DNA from: Richelia sp. UBA3308
Lineage (GTDB): Bacteria; Cyanobacteriota; Cyanobacteriia; Cyanobacteriales; Nostocaceae
Direction: 5' to 3'
Length of the DNA: 18,476 nucleotides
Assembly: GCA_002361335.1 (NCBI GenBank)
Contig: DESS01000095.1
Location: 38,138-56,613, forward strand
Part shown: positions 1 to 8,330 of the stretch, piece by piece
Numbering within the stretch: the stretch's first letter is position 1
Layout: the number at the start of each line of letters is the position of its first letter
Notes under the pieces: model-generated
Told to the model about the DNA's origin: nothing
Database searches by the model: none
Seen by the model: only the letters and a program-made list of their open reading frames with translations
Translations under genes and position numbers: made by a program

Positions 1-148
1 AACCGCCAGAACCGCTACTACATCCTCAAAACTGGGGGTAATTAGATCCGAATCAATCAGAAATTATACAACTGTATTTTCACCGATCTCATTGTGAATT
101 TGATCGGCAAAAATGGATGTAAATTCGTAAAATACAGGATAAAATTTT
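1..148. other. Left edge and leader of the dynamin gene
   Basis: No gene can be assigned here. One plus-strand frame is open from the window edge to a TAG at 43-45 (14 residues, ending ILKTGGN) and could be the tail of an upstream gene, but it is too short to judge. AGGA at 136-139 lies 9 bases before the ATG at 149 and is a good ribosome binding site for the dynamin gene. Confidence 0.3.
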
Positions 149-2560
149 ATGATAGCTGAAGTAATTACACCGAATATACAAGAATTACAGCAAGACGTTA
201 TTAAGTTATTAGGGGAAATTAGCGATTTAATCAACCGTGGGAGTACAGCACTAAGTTTTGATAATTTTGAGAATAAGTATGTTGAGTTTGAAAAACAAAT
301 AAGAAATGAAATCAGCAAGGTAGAAAATTTGGAGTTGAGAATGGCAATTGTTGCTCCAATGAAAGCTGGTAAATCAACTATTGTGAATGCTGTTGCGGGA
401 GAAGATATTCTCCCCAGTCGTAATTCTGCTATGACTACGCTTCCTACTGAAATTATTTTTGATGTTGGTTTAGAAAAACCTGTTTTAACTTTAAGTGCTG
501 GTATTTTATCTGTTTTTCAAGATACTTTAGTTTCTTTACGAAATAAAATTAATCAATGGGGTTTGGAAACTGTAAAGGAAAGACTTGCTCATTATCCTCA
601 TTTACAAATAATGCCTAATTTGATTCAACAATTAAAGGTTGTTGAGTCAATACCTCGTAAATCTATAGGGCATAAAAATATTGCTCACACATTAACTAGT
701 TTGAATGATATTGTCAGGCTTTGCAGTATTTTAGATCCCCAAGCAGATCCAATTCAATTTCTTGAAGATGTTCCTCGAATTAAAACATCATTTTGCCGTT
801 CTTTAGGGGATAAAAATCACAGGAAAATTCAAGGTAATCTGGTAATTGTTGATACACCTGGGCCGAATGAAGCAGGAGATAATTTACAATTGCAAGCAGT
901 TGTAGCTGAACAACTTGATAAATGTTCCATAGTTTTAATTGTTTTAGATTTTACTCAATTAAAAAATGAAGCCGCAGAAAAGGTTAAGCAAGATGTTGAA
1001 AAAGTGATTCAATTGCGGGGAAAAGATAATTTCTATGTTTTGGTTAATAAAATCGATCAGCGTCGAGATGGTGATATGAATCCACAACAAGTTGAGGATT
1101 TTGTTGCTGCGGAATTCGGTATTGGTGAAGTTGGAGATAGAAACCGGGTATTTGAAATTTCTGCCAGACGTGCGTTTACTTCGGCGAATTTTTTGATGGA
1201 ATTGCAGCAGTTTCCAGATATTAAAGTTAGTGAAATGAAGACTGTAACGGCTTTAGCCCAAGAGGTATTTGGAATTGATTGGGAAGAAGAGTTACAACAT
1301 GCCACTGTTGGAGATTTGCAGCGTAAAGCTGAGATATTGTGGGAAAAATCTGGTTTTGAGCCGTTTTTAAATAATGCGATCGCTGCTTTAATGAAGGAAG
1401 CTGCACCAAGGTGTATGATTTCTGCTCTTAAAATAGCTGGTAATCATCTAGCAACATTTAATGACGATGTACAACTCCGGAGTAGTGCAATAAATCAGGA
1501 TGAAGAAAAACTCAGGGTAGAATTAGGAGAGTTGAAACAAGATTTAGAGCGTCTTAATCAATGTCGCGATCGTTTACAGGAAGTAAATACAATTAGAAAA
1601 AATCTGGAAAATAATTTAAATAATCTTCTGATTGAATTAAAAAAAAATGCCAAAATGAGTGTTGAAAAATATTTTGTGGAATCAGAATATCAACGCGGTA
1701 GTTGGTTGCGACAAAGAGATATTAAAGCCAGAGATTTTTTTTTAAAGAAGATTGGTAATTTTGAAATATTTCCCAAATGGATTTCACGACGAATAAAATC
1801 TAAGGTGGAATTTAAAAGTTCTGGAATTTTTGAATTTGTTGATGAAATAGAAGCTGAAAGTTTTGCGAATCAAGCAGTGGTATATTCTAAGGAAAGAGCC
1901 GAACATTTATTATCTGGAATTCGGGAGCAAACACGCAAAGAGATTTCACAAGCGCGTACAGGAATAATTGATTTTATTGATAAAGAAACAAAACCGATTA
2001 TAAAACATGCTCAAGAAAGATTAAATGAAGTTTTTGATGTTAATCTTTCATTACCACAACCGATGTTAGCTGTTGATGATATTCAAATATTGAAACCAAA
2101 TATTGAAAGTCAAACTAGATATATAGAGCAAGGTTATGATTTTATAGAGAAGCAGGAAAGAAAATGGTGGACTTTATGGTTGATTCCTATAAAAGTAGTA
2201 GAAAAAATCAAAAAACCCGATAAAAAAGAAAATCGTTATATTGTTTCTTTAGAAGATGTAATTTCACAAGTTAATCATTCTCTCGAAAAAAGCATTGATG
2301 ATATCAATCAAAATATTAACAATTATATTGATGAAGATTTTCAACAGCGAATTAATATTTTATTTAATGAATTAAATCTCTATTTAACTAACTATAGTGA
2401 TAACTTAATTCAAGCACTAAAATATCAAAAGAGAGAAGCTGAATCAAAAAATAAATTAATTTATCAACTTAATTCTTTCATCTGTGAATCTAAACAAATT
2501 CTCAAAAATACAAATATTTATACTGAAACAGTTGAATGTTTAATAGAAAATAAGCAATGA
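149..2560 (+). CDS. Dynamin-like large GTPase (bacterial dynamin-like protein)
   Basis: An 803-residue member of the bacterial dynamin superfamily, GTPases that bind and remodel membranes. The GTPase motifs are in order: P-loop APMKAGKST at residues 69-77 (the first Gly of GxxxxGKS is Ala), G2-type threonines in MTTLPT around 95-100, G3 DTPG at 235-238 and G4 NKID at 300-303. The rest, from about 420, is charged and helical, as expected for dynamin stalk and coiled-coil regions. Near residue 690 a short Trp-rich stretch (KWWTLWLIP) stands out in a very polar context and could be the membrane-inserting paddle. There is no signal peptide and no clear pair of transmembrane helices. The ATG at 149 has AGGA 9 bases upstream. 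Bacterial dynamins often occur in pairs; a partner may lie outside the window. Family is certain; cellular role is not known. Confidence 0.9.
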   Translation: MIAEVITPNIQELQQDVIKLLGEISDLINRGSTALSFDNFENKYVEFEKQIRNEISKVENLELRMAIVAPMKAGKSTIVNAVAGEDILPSRNSAMTTLPTEIIFDVGLEKPVLTLSAGILSVFQDTLVSLRNKINQWGLETVKERLAHYPHLQIMPNLIQQLKVVESIPRKSIGHKNIAHTLTSLNDIVRLCSILDPQADPIQFLEDVPRIKTSFCRSLGDKNHRKIQGNLVIVDTPGPNEAGDNLQLQAVVAEQLDKCSIVLIVLDFTQLKNEAAEKVKQDVEKVIQLRGKDNFYVLVNKIDQRRDGDMNPQQVEDFVAAEFGIGEVGDRNRVFEISARRAFTSANFLMELQQFPDIKVSEMKTVTALAQEVFGIDWEEELQHATVGDLQRKAEILWEKSGFEPFLNNAIAALMKEAAPRCMISALKIAGNHLATFNDDVQLRSSAINQDEEKLRVELGELKQDLERLNQCRDRLQEVNTIRKNLENNLNNLLIELKKNAKMSVEKYFVESEYQRGSWLRQRDIKARDFFLKKIGNFEIFPKWISRRIKSKVEFKSSGIFEFVDEIEAESFANQAVVYSKERAEHLLSGIREQTRKEISQARTGIIDFIDKETKPIIKHAQERLNEVFDVNLSLPQPMLAVDDIQILKPNIESQTRYIEQGYDFIEKQERKWWTLWLIPIKVVEKIKKPDKKENRYIVSLEDVISQVNHSLEKSIDDINQNINNYIDEDFQQRINILFNELNLYLTNYSDNLIQALKYQKREAESKNKLIYQLNSFICESKQILKNTNIYTETVECLIENKQ

Positions 2561-3058
2561 TATCAAATCCGTTGGCATCGGGATTATATTTTTTGCAGCC
2601 TCGGGGCACAGAGTTTTTTTAGCTAATTGTTTAAATAATTCCGATGTATTTGAAAAGGATATTCAGTTTGTATGATTAAAAATAAATAGCAAAGATAAAT
2701 TGTTGATTACAATACATATTTTTAGACATATTATAAGATACTTTTTCTAAAAAAAATTATGTTGTAGACAGTTTTTTAAATAATAAAAAAAAATGTATTA
2801 TCAAAAACTAACTCATCATATATTTGTTAAATAAACAACTAATATTTAACATAGATAGTCATAAAAGTAAAAAATGGGAGATAATTTAATTCAGTTTTAT
2901 GAAAAGACAAAAGCTATTTTTACAAACTGTCACTTTCTCTCATAAAAAGTCAGGAGATAAAAGTTATAAATTAGCTAGGGTTTGCTATATCAACAGACAA
3001 ATTTCTAGAGCAAGCTGAATTTTAGTCAGAAGCGAAACCTGTACTTGTAATAAAATAA
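2561..3058. other. AT-rich spacer with a possible terminator and a 39-codon reading frame
   Basis: The spacer after the dynamin gene is very AT-rich. AATCC (2566-2570) can pair with GGATT (2581-2585) just before a T-rich run at 2586-2594, a weak candidate terminator. GTTAAATA (2826-2833) and TATTTAAC (2843-2850) form a perfect 8-bp inverted repeat. A 39-codon plus-strand frame runs from ATG 2899 to TGA 3018 (starts MKRQKLFLQT); its only purine-rich upstream site (GGGAG, 2876-2880) is 18 bases away, so I do not call it a gene. Nothing else was recognised. Confidence 0.3.
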
Positions 3059-3090
3059 TTGACACTCATAAGACTTTGAAGTCTTGATTA
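3059..3090 (+). promoter_or_regulatory. Candidate promoter and operator of the DUF1399 gene
   Basis: A perfect -35 hexamer TTGACA at 3059-3064 is followed by the perfect inverted repeat AAGACTT-TG-AAGTCTT at 3070-3085. The -10 element is poor (TTGATTA region, 3084-3090). The dyad sits where a repressor would cover the promoter core, about 40 bases before the ATG at 3122. The placement is suggestive, but the weak -10 keeps this tentative. Confidence 0.35.
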
Positions 3091-3121
3091 ATAGGTATTA
3101 GAGGATGAGATTAAATTTGAT

Positions 3122-3568
3122 ATGGTTCAAAAAACGATGAGTAAAAATTTGTTCTTGGAAAAGTTAGAACGCTTAAATTTTGAGGCAATCAAAAATGAAT
3201 TATCCTCTAAAGGATGGCCACCCCAAGACGTACAATTGGGTATTAGTTACTATAAGTTATTTCTGTATATAAAATCTATTCATCCAGCTACAAGACTCGC
3301 TCCACCACCAATAGTAGATTTTACTTGGCATACTCATATCATGGTAGATTTATGTCAGTATGTGAAAGACTGTGAGTATTTGTTTGGATACCTTTTAAAT
3401 CATTGTTCCACTGTTTGTTGTGGCGATTACTATCAAGAAAACCTTGAAACAGCTTTCCGTCAAACTAAAGCTTTCTTTAAAGAATTCGGCGTGGATTTAT
3501 TGGAAGAGGAATATAAATATAGTGATATTTCTTGCGTAGATTTACCTCTCAAAGCAACATTGCCATAA
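3122..3568 (+). CDS. DUF1399 / glycine-rich domain-containing-protein-like small protein
   Basis: A 148-residue soluble protein with the conserved core of the DUF1399 (GRDP-like) family: DFTWHTHIM at residues 66-74, then Y80, DC at 83-84, FG at 88-89 and H94, matching the family pattern D-x-x-W-H-x-H-I followed by Y..DC..LFG....H. The conserved His and Cys residues look suited to metal binding, but no reaction is established for the bacterial family. Plant relatives are longer and carry a glycine-rich tail, absent here. A second in-frame ATG lies five codons in; neither start has a good ribosome site (GAGG at 3101-3104 is 17 bases from the first ATG). The gene is convergent with the exporter gene and separated from it by a 350-base repeat-rich spacer. 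Confidence 0.75.
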   Translation: MVQKTMSKNLFLEKLERLNFEAIKNELSSKGWPPQDVQLGISYYKLFLYIKSIHPATRLAPPPIVDFTWHTHIMVDLCQYVKDCEYLFGYLLNHCSTVCCGDYYQENLETAFRQTKAFFKEFGVDLLEEEYKYSDISCVDLPLKATLP

Positions 3569-3618
3569 CTTCAGGTTTTCATGAAAGTTGTTTTTCCACT
3601 ACTTCAATCGTATATAAC

Positions 3619-3855
3619 GGCATTGTTTAATTTACAATCTCGATCCGATGGCAATTTAATGGTGCGTAACGGCATTTTTTAATTTACAGTTTCTATGGAT
3701 AAATATTCGAGCCGTTACACACCCTACAATAAGGAAGGCTATGGCAATTTAATCGTGGATAAAGGCATTTTTAAGGCTTTATACAGCTAAATAGCGATCG
3801 CAATTTAATGGTGTGTAGGGGCATTTTTAATTTACAATCGGCATTTTTTTAATCC
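3619..3855. repeat. Degenerate dispersed repeat with GGCAATTTAATGGTG / GGCATTTTTTAATTTACA halves
   Basis: A compound unit of about 38 bases recurs in this spacer. Its first half is GGCAATTTAATGGTGxGTA and its second half GGCATTTTTTAATTTACA. Two good copies lie at 3650-3688 and 3800-3837 (the latter starts inside a HIP1 site), with a diverged copy at 3742-3781 (GGCAATTTAATCGTGGATA...). Half-copies of the second element lie at 3619-3636 and 3840-3853. The copies share orientation but not a fixed period, so this is not a simple tandem array. I do not recognise the family. Confidence 0.6.
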
Positions 3856-3917
3856 AATGCCCAATGCCCAATGCCCAATGCCCAATTCTAAATTCGGGCA
3901 TTCTAAATTCTAAATTC
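3853..3917. repeat. Short tandem heptamer repeats (CCCAATG and TTCTAAA)
   Basis: Four to five tandem copies of the heptamer CCCAATG (3853-3887) run into several copies of a TAAATTC heptamer that reach the stop codon of the exporter gene. Such short tandemly repeated repetitive sequences are typical of heterocystous cyanobacterial spacers and of no known function. Confidence 0.8.
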
Positions 3918-6584
3918 TTAAACATTCATCTGCTGTTTCTGATAAAGGGAATAATACAATCCTTTCTGTCTTAATAATTCTTCATGAGTACCCCTTTCAG
4001 CAATAATTCCTTTTTCCATCACCAATATCATGTCGGCACGTTTCAATGGTGCAAAACGATGGGCAATCAAAAATACTGTTTTCCCTTGAGTAGTCTTTTG
4101 TAAATTTTGTAATACCTGTTGTTCAGTTTCGCTATCTAAAGCGCTAGTTGCTTCATCCAAAATTAATATTGGCGCTTGCAAAAGAAACAATCTTGCTAAA
4201 GCAATCCGCTGTCTTTGCCCTCCAGATAAAGCGGTACCTCTTTCACCAACGTTACTTTCATAGCCTTGGGGCAATTCACTAATAAAGTCGTGAGCAACAG
4301 CCATTCTCGCTGCTTGTACTACTTGCTCTGCTGTAATTTCAGGATTTCCTAAGGTAATGTTTTCTAAAATACTGCCGTTAAACAAAAAGTCTTCTTGTAA
4401 AACTACCCCTATTTGTTGCCGCAAGGAGGCTAAATCTACACTTTTCACATCGAATCCATCAATAAGAATACGTCCCGATTCTATTTGATATAGTCTTTGT
4501 AATAACTTGGAAAGAGTACTTTTACCAGAGCCACTGCGTCCAACTATACCAACAAATTGTCCGGGTTCCACATTAAAGGAAATCCCTTTCAAAACTGGTT
4601 CTGTATTAGCTTTATAACGGAAGAATACTTGTTCAAAGGTAACTTCTCCTTGGAGTGCTGGTAATACTAATCCAGTTCCCGCTTCTGCTTCTGGAGAGAC
4701 ATTCAGAATATCGCCGATTCTATCTACCGATAATAAGACTTGTTGTAAATTTTGCCACAATTGAACTAATCTTAATAAAGGTCCAGTAACTCTTCCTGAA
4801 AGCATTTGAAAGGCAACTAATTGCCCTACAGTAAAGTTGTTTTCAATAACTAATTTGGCTCCAAACCAAAGTATTAACAGACTGGATAATTTAGTCAGAA
4901 AGTCACCAATATTACTACTAATGTTAGAAGTTGTAGAAGCTTTAAAACCAGTGCGAATAAAACGAGCAAATAAACCTTCCCATCTATCTCTCGTTGCTGG
5001 CTCCGCTGCATGGGCTTTTACCGAATGAATTCCCGTAACTGTTTCCACCAAGAATGATTGACTGTCAGCGCTACGGTTAAAAGTCTCATTCAACCATTTA
5101 CGGAGAATTGGCGTTGCTGTGAGAGTTAATCCCGCAAATAAAGGTAATACAGCCAATGCTACAAATGTAAGTGTAGCGCTATAGTAAAACATTAATACGA
5201 GATAAACTACAGCAAAAATGCTATCGAGAACAACAGTTAATGCAGTACCGGTGAGAAACTGACGAATTTGTTCTAATTCTTGAACCCTGGCGACAGTATC
5301 CCCTACCCGACGGGATTCAAAATAAGATAAAGGTAAACGCATTAAGTGGCGAAATAACTGCGCCGATAAACTTAAATCCAAACGCCGTGCTGTATGGGTA
5401 AAGATAAATAACCTTAGAATTCCCAACACCGACTCAAATATCCCCACCAACAACAACGCGATCGCCATAACATCGAGAGTAGCTAAACTCTCTTGTACCA
5501 TGACTTTATCGATGATTACTTGAGTAATTAACGGTGTAGTTAATCCCAGTAGTTGTAAAGTAAAGGATGCTAAAAGTACTTCTGTCAGTAAACCCTTATA
5601 TTGCCAAACAGCCGGTAAAAACCAACTTAAATTAAACTTTTCTTGCTTTTGAACAACTTCTACTTGCCATAAATAACCATCCCAAAATGTTTCAAGTTGT
5701 TCGCGAGATACTGTTTCGCAAGTAAAATCTGGATTTTGGGGATTAGCAATAATCAAATTATTGGCTTTACGCTCATAAGCTACGATCCAATTAGCAGATT
5801 CAGAATTACCACCAAACAATAAAGCTGGAAAAGAAAGTTGTCCTAAATCATCCCAACTAACCCGCAACTTCCGCAACACCAAACCTAACTTTTCACCAGC
5901 CTCCACAACATGTTTAACACGTTGCGATCGCAATTGACGTTGTACCCATTCCAACTTCACCGGAATTTCCAAATACTGCGACACCATAGTCAAACAAGCA
6001 GCAGCACTATTCGGATTAGAAACAAAAGGATAACCAGACGTATTGGCATGGGGAGAAAACGTTTCTACCTTATCCCCTTGCCCCCTTATCTCCTTATCTT
6101 CTTGCCCCTTTATCCTTTTATCCCCTTGTCTCCTTATCTCCTTATCCCCTTGCCAAAACTCTTGAATTTGGGGAGTGGAGAATTCAGCCCATAAAGCTGT
6201 ATTGGTACGCCAAACTAAAACTTCTTTACTCGCGGCTACAGCTTTACATTCTGTGGGATAATTATTTAAATCACCAAACCAATCTCCTACTTCTAAAGTG
6301 GCTATCGGTTTACCCACACCTTTTTCACGCAAACGAACCTTACCAGAAACAATCAAAAATTGATAACCAACAGTTTCTTGATTCCAAATTTTCTCTCCTA
6401 AACGAAAATCAAGAATATCCGATTGATTCTGCAACAAAGTTTGTTGTTCGGAACTTAGCCAACATAGAGGAGGTTCCTTCCAAACATCCGTTGGTAAAAC
6501 TTTTGCTATAGGAGATTGACGATCCCAAAATTCTATTTTACTTGTAGTTTGACCGTTAGCTTTTGAATTTTCTCTGCTAGCCAT
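3918..6584 (-). CDS. HetC/HlyB-like ABC exporter with cNMP-binding-like and inactive C39-like domains
   Basis: An 888-residue inner-membrane exporter half-transporter of the type I secretion / bacteriocin-exporter family. Domains: cyclic-nucleotide-binding-like fold at about 40-140 (GEKIWNQE, VSGKVRLRE, VGDWFGDL); low-complexity linker 145-172; C39-peptidase-like domain at about 185-312; six-helix membrane domain 330-620; ATPase 650-885 with Walker A GRSGSGKST, Q-loop VLQEDFLF, signature LSGGQRQRIALAR, Walker B ILILDEATSALD and H-loop IAHR. In the C39-like domain the usual DCGAAC core reads NSAAAC (Cys to Ser193) and the usual H-[YF]-V-V reads NWIVA, so it should bind but not cut substrate, as in HlyB. 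The cNMP-C39-ABC layout recalls HetC of Anabaena. It overlaps the isomerase gene by 52 bases, suggesting translational coupling. No HlyD adaptor gene follows. Confidence 0.9.
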   Translation of the reverse strand: MASRENSKANGQTTSKIEFWDRQSPIAKVLPTDVWKEPPLCWLSSEQQTLLQNQSDILDFRLGEKIWNQETVGYQFLIVSGKVRLREKGVGKPIATLEVGDWFGDLNNYPTECKAVAASKEVLVWRTNTALWAEFSTPQIQEFWQGDKEIRRQGDKRIKGQEDKEIRGQGDKVETFSPHANTSGYPFVSNPNSAAACLTMVSQYLEIPVKLEWVQRQLRSQRVKHVVEAGEKLGLVLRKLRVSWDDLGQLSFPALLFGGNSESANWIVAYERKANNLIIANPQNPDFTCETVSREQLETFWDGYLWQVEVVQKQEKFNLSWFLPAVWQYKGLLTEVLLASFTLQLLGLTTPLITQVIIDKVMVQESLATLDVMAIALLLVGIFESVLGILRLFIFTHTARRLDLSLSAQLFRHLMRLPLSYFESRRVGDTVARVQELEQIRQFLTGTALTVVLDSIFAVVYLVLMFYYSATLTFVALAVLPLFAGLTLTATPILRKWLNETFNRSADSQSFLVETVTGIHSVKAHAAEPATRDRWEGLFARFIRTGFKASTTSNISSNIGDFLTKLSSLLILWFGAKLVIENNFTVGQLVAFQMLSGRVTGPLLRLVQLWQNLQQVLLSVDRIGDILNVSPEAEAGTGLVLPALQGEVTFEQVFFRYKANTEPVLKGISFNVEPGQFVGIVGRSGSGKSTLSKLLQRLYQIESGRILIDGFDVKSVDLASLRQQIGVVLQEDFLFNGSILENITLGNPEITAEQVVQAARMAVAHDFISELPQGYESNVGERGTALSGGQRQRIALARLFLLQAPILILDEATSALDSETEQQVLQNLQKTTQGKTVFLIAHRFAPLKRADMILVMEKGIIAERGTHEELLRQKGLYYSLYQKQQMNV
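6070..6149 (-). repeat. Ten tandem octamers (consensus GGRGATAA) inside the exporter gene
   Basis: On the coding (minus) strand this stretch is exactly ten octamers: GGGGATAA, GGAGATAA, GGAGACAA, GGGGATAA, AAGGATAA, AGGGGCAA, GAAGATAA, GGAGATAA, GGGGGCAA, GGGGATAA. Because 8 is not a multiple of 3, the reading phase rotates and the protein shows an 8-residue repeat: GDKEIRRQ, GDKRIKGQ, EDKEIRGQ, GDK (residues 146-172). Every third octamer ends CAA instead of TAA, exactly where TAA would be an in-frame stop. The tract resembles repeats usually found between cyanobacterial genes and lies between the cNMP-like and C39-like domains. Confidence 0.92.
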
Positions 6585-7291
6585 TTCTCGAACAATTCAT
6601 TTTGTAGTGCTTGCTTGAGTTGAGTATCTTCCAAGGATGCTGGTAAAAGTTGTTCCAAACGAAACAATCCGTAACGTGAATCCAATTCTAATGGTCCTAA
6701 AATATCCCCAGCATTAGCTATATCTACAGCAGCTCGCAGTGTATCCGGCATTGTTCCTCTACTTACAGGTCCCATCATACCGTTAACAATGCGATCGTCA
6801 GCTAAAGAATATTCCCTAGCGAGCTGCTCAAAACTAATTCCTTCTTCGATTTGGGTGTGCAACTCCTCGGCTAACTCCCGATTATCAACAATAATCCGAG
6901 AAAGTACCACCCTATCCAAAAAAATTTTTCTTTCAATAAAATATTCTGCTAATTTTGGCTCTGCAATCAAATTTTTCAGTTTTTCTAATTTAAACCCAAA
7001 AGCAACTGTAGAATGAAATGTGGCATAATCTATACCACTATTATTTAACCAATCCTGAAACTTTTGCTGATCGCTAAGTTCATTCTTAAGCCGAAAATCA
7101 ATAATTGCTTGTTCGGTTAAAGCTGGAGAAAGTTCAATTTCAGTTTTTGCTTTAATCTCTTGCTCAATTACGTCTTGCCGCAGAATATCCCGAATAAACT
7201 GACCTAACTTTCCACTAACTTGCAAATATTGTACTGCTTGTTGTACTGAAATTAGTCGGTCGTCAACAGTCAAAAACGATGAAGATTCCAT
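6533..7291 (-). CDS. Parvulin-type (PpiC/SurA-like) peptidyl-prolyl isomerase
   Basis: A 252-residue protein with a helical SurA-like N-terminal half (1-125) and a parvulin rotamase domain at about 126-225, seen in the succession VVLSRIIVDN, GISFEQLAREYSL, MMGPVSRGTMP, AGDILGPLELDSRYGLFRL. A short charged helix closes the protein. The usual His of the first strand (A-x-H-I-L) is replaced (SRIIV), so activity may be reduced. There is no signal peptide, so it would act in the cytoplasm, for example on exporter substrates. Isomerase genes of this kind commonly sit beside C39-type exporter genes in cyanobacteria; here the two genes overlap by 52 bases and share the promoter at 7365-7394. Confidence 0.85.
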   Translation of the reverse strand: MESSSFLTVDDRLISVQQAVQYLQVSGKLGQFIRDILRQDVIEQEIKAKTEIELSPALTEQAIIDFRLKNELSDQQKFQDWLNNSGIDYATFHSTVAFGFKLEKLKNLIAEPKLAEYFIERKIFLDRVVLSRIIVDNRELAEELHTQIEEGISFEQLAREYSLADDRIVNGMMGPVSRGTMPDTLRAAVDIANAGDILGPLELDSRYGLFRLEQLLPASLEDTQLKQALQNELFEKWLAEKIQKLTVKLQVK

Positions 7292-7364
7292 AAAGTTTAT
7301 ACTTAGAAGTACCCTTAAAAAATATACAGTGATAAAATTTCAATAAATTCCATTCAACTGACAC

Positions 7365-7394
7365 TTAATAAGGAAAATGCTACTTTTATGTCAA
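7365..7394 (-). promoter_or_regulatory. Candidate sigma-70-type promoter of the isomerase-exporter operon
   Basis: Read on the minus strand, a perfect -35 TTGACA (7394-7389) is followed after 18 bases by TATTAA (7370-7365) as -10. This would start transcription near 7358 and give a leader of about 65 bases before the ATG at 7291. Just upstream lies an inverted repeat CGCAATA (7405-7411) / TATTGCG (7432-7438) that could be a regulator site. Confidence 0.45.
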
Positions 7395-7511
7395 GTTGTC
7401 TCACCGCAATACAGCAATAAATCTTGATGAATATTGCGTAAAAATACTTATAAATTGCCTGATTTAAAACAAAACAACTTAAACAACTTGTATTTTATCA
7501 AACATTATATT

Positions 7512-8288
7512 CTAAATATTTGCCCGCATCCAGGCAAATAGTATTGCAGCAGTAGCTCCTATAAAAGTGTTGAGAACATTAACTAATTCATTAGTAAGCC
7601 ACTGCCATCGGGATTGCAAAGTCGCTCCGATGACACTTTCTAAATTAGTGGCAATAAACGCGGCTAACACACACCATATAATATCCCAGCCATCAATTAA
7701 ATTAATTCCCCAGCCAAGAATTGCCAGCACCACAGAAGCGAAGATTCCAGCAAGAGTACCTTCAAGGCTGACAGCGCCTTCGGTACCTCGGGGTACTGGT
7801 TGAAGAGTGGTAATTAAAAAAGTACGTTTACCATAGGCTTTACCAACTTCACTAGCACAGGTATCGGAAAGCTTAGTACAGAAGCTTGCCACATAACCTA
7901 AAAGTAATAAAGAACGGAGAAAAAGCATTTCATCTGTCCCCAACCAATCGATGATTCCGACTCCTAAAGCGCACAAAGCAGCAGTAAAAGCCGAACCCCA
8001 AACATTTTCTGGCCCCCTGGCTCCAGAGCGCTTTTCTGCTATACCTTCGGCTTCCTTTTGTGCCATACCGATGCGCGTGACAGCCGAACCAACTATAAAA
8101 TAAACAGAAACTATGGTATAGCCCTTTAAACCAAGAGTTCCCCAAATTAAAACACCCAACAACCAAGCATTTAAGATTCCAGCAGGAGTAAGCAGCTTTT
8201 TTGGTGCAAGCCAAACTATAGTTAGGAGTAAAGTATTTAATCCCACTGCTACTAGCCAGACGGATGGAAAATCGTATAAAGACAGCAT
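7512..8288 (-). CDS. DUF92 / TIGR00297 integral membrane protein, VTE6-like (phytyl-phosphate kinase)
   Basis: A 258-residue polytopic membrane protein of the DUF92 family. The signature loops are KRSGARGPENVWGSA (about residues 86-100) and KLSDTCASEVGKAYGKRT followed by QPVPRGTEGAVSLEGTLAG (about 138-180), separated by hydrophobic helices at about 10-28, 38-65, 98-115, 124-138, 178-215 and 235-254. Plant VTE6 and its Synechocystis homologue belong to this family and phosphorylate phytyl phosphate to phytyl diphosphate, recycling phytol from chlorophyll into tocopherol and other quinones; that function is inferred from the family. The ATG at 8288 has no good ribosome binding site. The frame lies 42 bases downstream of a frameshifted small gene on the same strand, with which it may once have shared a transcript. 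Confidence 0.85.
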   Translation of the reverse strand: MLSLYDFPSVWLVAVGLNTLLLTIVWLAPKKLLTPAGILNAWLLGVLIWGTLGLKGYTIVSVYFIVGSAVTRIGMAQKEAEGIAEKRSGARGPENVWGSAFTAALCALGVGIIDWLGTDEMLFLRSLLLLGYVASFCTKLSDTCASEVGKAYGKRTFLITTLQPVPRGTEGAVSLEGTLAGIFASVVLAILGWGINLIDGWDIIWCVLAAFIATNLESVIGATLQSRWQWLTNELVNVLNTFIGATAAILFAWMRANI

Positions 8289-8330
8289 CAGCTATTTACC
8301 AATGTTTTTATTAGATCACAAGAATTGCAA

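Noticed and set aside
2899..3018. 39-codon plus-strand frame (MKRQKLFLQT...)
   Set aside because: The nearest purine-rich site is 18 bases upstream and the length is within chance expectation for this spacer.
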